DNA of 18,044 bases from an uncultured Eubacteriales bacterium. Its GTDB lineage: Bacteria > Bacillota > Clostridia > Oscillospirales > Oscillospiraceae. Of this stretch, positions 13,344 to 18,044 are shown piece by piece; the first letter of the stretch is position 1; each line of letters starts with the position of its first letter. The DNA lies in assembly GCA_900549645.1 (NCBI GenBank), contig URPD01000038.1:1-18044 (forward strand). Reading direction: 5' to 3'. The notes beneath the pieces were generated by a model, which ran no database searches, was not told where the DNA came from, and saw only the letters and a list, made by a program, of their open reading frames with translations. The position numbers and the translations under genes are program-made.

Positions 13344-16300
13344 TTAGAGCGCGTTGGACTTGTTGACAAGAGCCGTCAGGTCAACATACTCCTCCGGCTC
13401 GGAGGCGATGCTGTCGTCGGTCTCCATCTCGAAGTCGCGGTACTGAGTCAGACCGGAACCGGCGGGGATGAGCTTACCAATGATGACGTTCTCCTTCAGG
13501 CCGACAAGGTGGTCGACCTTGCCCTTGATAGCAGCGTCGGTGAGAACCTTGGTGGTCTCCTGGAAGGACGCGGCGGACAGGAAGCTCTCGGTAGCAAGGG
13601 ACGCCTTGGTGATACCCATGAGAAGTTGGGTGTAAGTCGCGTGGGTCAGACCCTCTTCGCCGGCGGCGATGCGCTCGTCAACGAGCTTGTTCGCGGACTT
13701 GATGGCGGAGATGTCGACGGTCGCGCCGGAGAGCAGATCGGTGCTGCCGGCATCCTCGACTCTGACCTTGCGCATCATCTGGCGGACTATGACCTCAATG
13801 TGCTTGTCGTTGATGTCAACGCCCTGCTGACGGTAAACCTTCTGAACCTCGCTGGTGATATAGCTGCGGACACCCATACGGCCGAACTCGTCATCGTTGA
13901 CGCCGCGGATATGCAGAACCTCGTGCGGGTTGAGCGCGCCGGAGGTCAGTTCCTGACCCTTATCGACATGGTCACCGTTGTGGACGAGGATACCTGCGGA
14001 GTGCGGCACGGTGTAAACCACGGTCGCGCCCTCGGCTTCGTTCGTGACGGTGATGGAGTACATGACGCCCTTCTTCGCCTCATCGATGGTAACGGTACCG
14101 GATATCTCGGAGAGGACTGCCATCTTCTTGGGCTTGCGTGCCTCGAACAGCTCTTCGACACGGGGAAGACCCTGAGTGATATCGTCGCCCGCGACGCCGC
14201 CGGTGTGGAAGGTACGCATCGTCAGCTGAGTACCGGGTTCGCCGATGGACTGCGCCGCGATGACGCCGACCGCTTCGCCCGCGTTGACAGGCTTGCCGAG
14301 GGCGAGGTTGATGCCGTAGCACTTTGCGCAGACGCCGGTGAGCGCCTCGCAGGTGAGAACAGAGCGGATATACGCCTTGTGGATGCCGTGCGCCTCAAGA
14401 ACGTCGGCGTCCTCAGGCATGAGCATATGGTCTCTGCCGAACAGCACCTCGCCGGTCTGCGGATCGACTATGTCGGCGGCCGGGAAGCGGCCGTGGATAG
14501 CGGTGCCGAAGGACTCGATCATCTGGCCGCGGTCGTACTGAGCAGCCGCCCAGACGCCATCGGTGGTGCCGCAGTCGTCCTCGCGGATGATGACGTCTTG
14601 GCAGACGTCGACCATACGGCGAGTCAGGTAACCGGAGTCCGCGGTACGCAGTGCGGTATCGGCCATACCTTTACGTGCGCCTCTGGTGGAGATGAAGTAC
14701 TCCAAGACGCTGAGGCCTTCACGGAAGTTGGACTTGATGGGGATTTCGATGGTCTTACCAGCGGTGTTAGCCATAAGGCCGCGCATACCGGCAAGCTGAC
14801 GGATCTGGTTCATGGAGCCACGGGCGCCGGAGTTTGCCATCATATAGATGGGGTTGTACTCGTCGAGGCAGCTCTGAAGTGCGTCGGTAACTTCCTTGGT
14901 GGTCTTTTCCCACTCGGAGACGACCAGACGGTAGCGCTCGTCATCGGTGATGAAGCCGCGCTTGTACTGGCGCTCAATCTTGACGACCTCTTCCTCGGTC
15001 TCGTGGATAAGCTCTTTCTTCGCGCTCGGCACGGTCATATCCGCGACGGATATGGTGATTGCGCCCTTGGTGGAATACTTGTAGCCCAGAGCCTTGATGC
15101 TGTCGAGGACTTCCGCGGAGATGGTGAAGCCGTACTTCTTGATGCAGCGATCGATGATGTCGCCCAGCTGCTTCTTGCCGACTTGGAAGCTTATCTCATG
15201 GTCGAATGCGTGTGCGGGATCGGTACGGTCGACGTAGCCGAGATCCTGCGGGATAGGCTCGTTATAGATGATGCGGCCGACGGTGGTGGTGATTATTGCG
15301 CTCTTCTCGACGCCGTCCACGGTCTTGGTGACGCGGAGACGGATGGGAGCGTGCAGGCCGACGACGCCCTCATTATAGGCCATGATGGCCTCGTTCGCGT
15401 CGCGGTAGATGAGCTTGGACTTATAGGTGCAGGGCTTGGTGCCCTCGGCCTTGGCCTTGTTGTTGGCGGCGTAGATCTCGTCGCCGTCGACAAGGGTGCC
15501 GCTCTCGAAGCCGGTGTCGCCCGGATCGTCGATGACCAGCTCCTCTGCGCCCTTCTCGGCCTTGCCGATGCGCATCATGGTCAGGTAGTAGGAACCGAGG
15601 ATCATGTCCTGAGTAGGAACGGTGACAGGGTGGCCGTCCTGCGGACGCAGGAGGTTATTGGCGGAGAGCATCAGCACGCGCGCCTCTGCCTGCGCTTCGG
15701 CGGACAGGGGGACGTGGATTGCCATCTGGTCGCCGTCGAAGTCGGCGTTGTACGCGGTGCAGACCAGCGGGTGCAGGCGCAGGGCGCGTCCCTCGACGAG
15801 GATAGGCTCGAAAGCCTGAATGCCAAGGCGGTGCAGCGTAGGCGCACGGTTGAGAAGCACGGGGTGCTCCTTGATGACGTACTCCAGCGCGTCCCACACC
15901 TCGGTGCGCTGCTTGTCGACCATCTTCTTGGCGGACTTGATATTGTTGGCAACGCCGTCCTCGACCAGCTTCTTCATGACGAAGGGGCGGAACAGCTCTA
16001 TGGCCATTTCCTTCGGCACGCCGCACTGATATATCTTGAGGTCAGGACCGACGACTATAACGGAACGGCCGGAATAGTCAACACGCTTACCCAGAAGGTT
16101 CTGGCGGAAGCGTCCCTGCTTGCCCTTGAGCATATCGGAAAGGGACTTGAGCGCGCGGGAGTTTGCGCCGGTGACGGCACGGCCGCGGCGGCCGTTGTCT
16201 ATCAGGGCGTCGACCGCTTCCTGAAGCATACGCTTCTCGTTGCGGACGATGATGTCAGGCGCGTTGAGCTGCTGGAGCCTCTTGAGACGGTTATTGCGGT

Positions 16301-17083
16301 TGATAACGCGGCGGTACAGATCGTTGAGGTCGCTCGTTGCGAAGCGGCCGCCGTCGAGCTGAACCATGGGGCGTATCTCAGGCGGGATGACGGGCAGAAC
16401 GTCGATTATCATCCACTCAGGGCGGTTGCCGCTCTGGCGGAAGGCTTCGACGACCTCAAGACGCTTGACGAGCTTGGCCTTCTTCTGGCCGCTCGCGTTC
16501 TTCAGCTCTTCGCGGAGCTGGATGGCAAGCTGCTCGCAGTCGATCTGGGAAAGCAGCTCCTTTATAGCCTCGGCGCCGATACCGGCCTTGAAATCGTCCT
16601 CATACTTCTCGCGCATCTCGCGGTACTCGCGCTCGGTGAGTATCTGGCACTTTTCAAGCGGAGTGAAGCCGGGGTCGATAACTATATAGTTTGCAAAGTA
16701 CAGAACCTTTTCGAGCATTCTCGGCGTGAGGTCGAGAATGAGACCCATGCGGCTGGGTATGCCCTTGAAATACCAGATATGGCTGACGGGAGCCGCAAGC
16801 TCGATATGACCCATACGCTCGCGGCGAACCTTGGACTTGGTGACCTCGACACCGCAGCGGTCGCAGATCTTGCCCTTGTAGCGGATCTTCTTGTACTTGC
16901 CGCAGTGGCACTCCCAGTCCTTGGTCGGTCCGAAGATACGCTCGCAGAACAGGCCGTCCCGTTCGGGCTTGAGCGTACGGTAGTTGATGGTCTCCGGCTT
17001 CTTGACCTCTCCGTAGGACCAGCTGCGGATCATCTCAGGGGAGGCGATACCTATCTGAATTGCGTCAAACGGTGTGTAGCTCA

Positions 17084-17084
<1 letters not shown>
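13344..17084 (-). CDS. rpoC: DNA-directed RNA polymerase subunit beta'
   Basis: This is a complete 1246-residue beta' subunit, close to the usual Firmicutes size. The start is placed at ATG 17082-17084, which overlaps the rpoB stop as TGATG and has a GAGGAGGA site at about 17090-17098 at good spacing. An in-frame GTG directly before it (17085-17087) is less well placed. The N-terminal zinc site is C59, C61, C74 and C77. The catalytic NADFDGDQ (446-453) supplies D448, D450 and D452 for the active-site magnesium. The second zinc cluster reads CGT...CEALTGVCAKCYG. The trigger loop QLTMRTFHTGG contains H960. The bridge helix reads STRGARKGMADTALRTADSG, where a His that I recall as usual is Arg (R801). 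It is co-transcribed with rpoB. Confidence 0.98.

Positions 17085-18044
<960 letters not shown>

Overview
The window looks like a chromosomal piece of a high-GC Clostridia genome, most likely an Oscillospiraceae/Ruminococcaceae-type gut Firmicute. This is inferred from the strong AAGGAGG-type ribosome sites, the rpoB-rpoC pair with Firmicutes-style sequence, a BceS/BceR-like two-component pair, a GT2-GtrA fusion, and interspersed repeats of a kind I associate from memory with that family. No species can be named from the sequence alone.

Layout. (1) 1-310, minus strand: the start of a TctC-type solute-binding lipoprotein with a near-consensus promoter. (2) 361-826, plus strand: a decayed locus with the tail of a flavodoxin followed by an ElaA-like acetyltransferase that has lost its middle, closed by a terminator. 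(3) 909-4383, plus strand: a promoter and three closely spaced genes for a membrane-anchored phosphodiester glycosidase-domain protein, an unknown membrane-anchored extracellular protein, and a GT2 glycosyltransferase fused to a GtrA membrane domain. These look like a cell-envelope operon. (4) 4388-6103, minus strand: an OmpR-family regulator and a BceS-like histidine kinase, translationally coupled, with their own promoter. (5) 6123-7336, plus strand: a short-chain dehydrogenase and a small unknown protein, ending in a terminator. (6) 7359-11442, plus strand: a MarR repressor followed by two ABC exporter half-transporters. Their complementary sequence changes mark them as a heterodimer with one degenerate ATP site. 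(7) 11443-12021: no gene, but two adjacent MITE-like repeat elements full of hairpins. (8) 12022-13254, minus strand: an MFS permease of the organophosphate:phosphate antiporter type. (9) 13285-18044, minus strand: the rpoC terminator, complete rpoC, and the 3' part of rpoB.

Most genes are recognisable housekeeping or transport functions. No wholly new system is obvious. The most unusual parts are the palindromic repeat cluster at 11484-11991, the two adjacent broken genes at 361-826, and the unassigned envelope operon at 996-4348.
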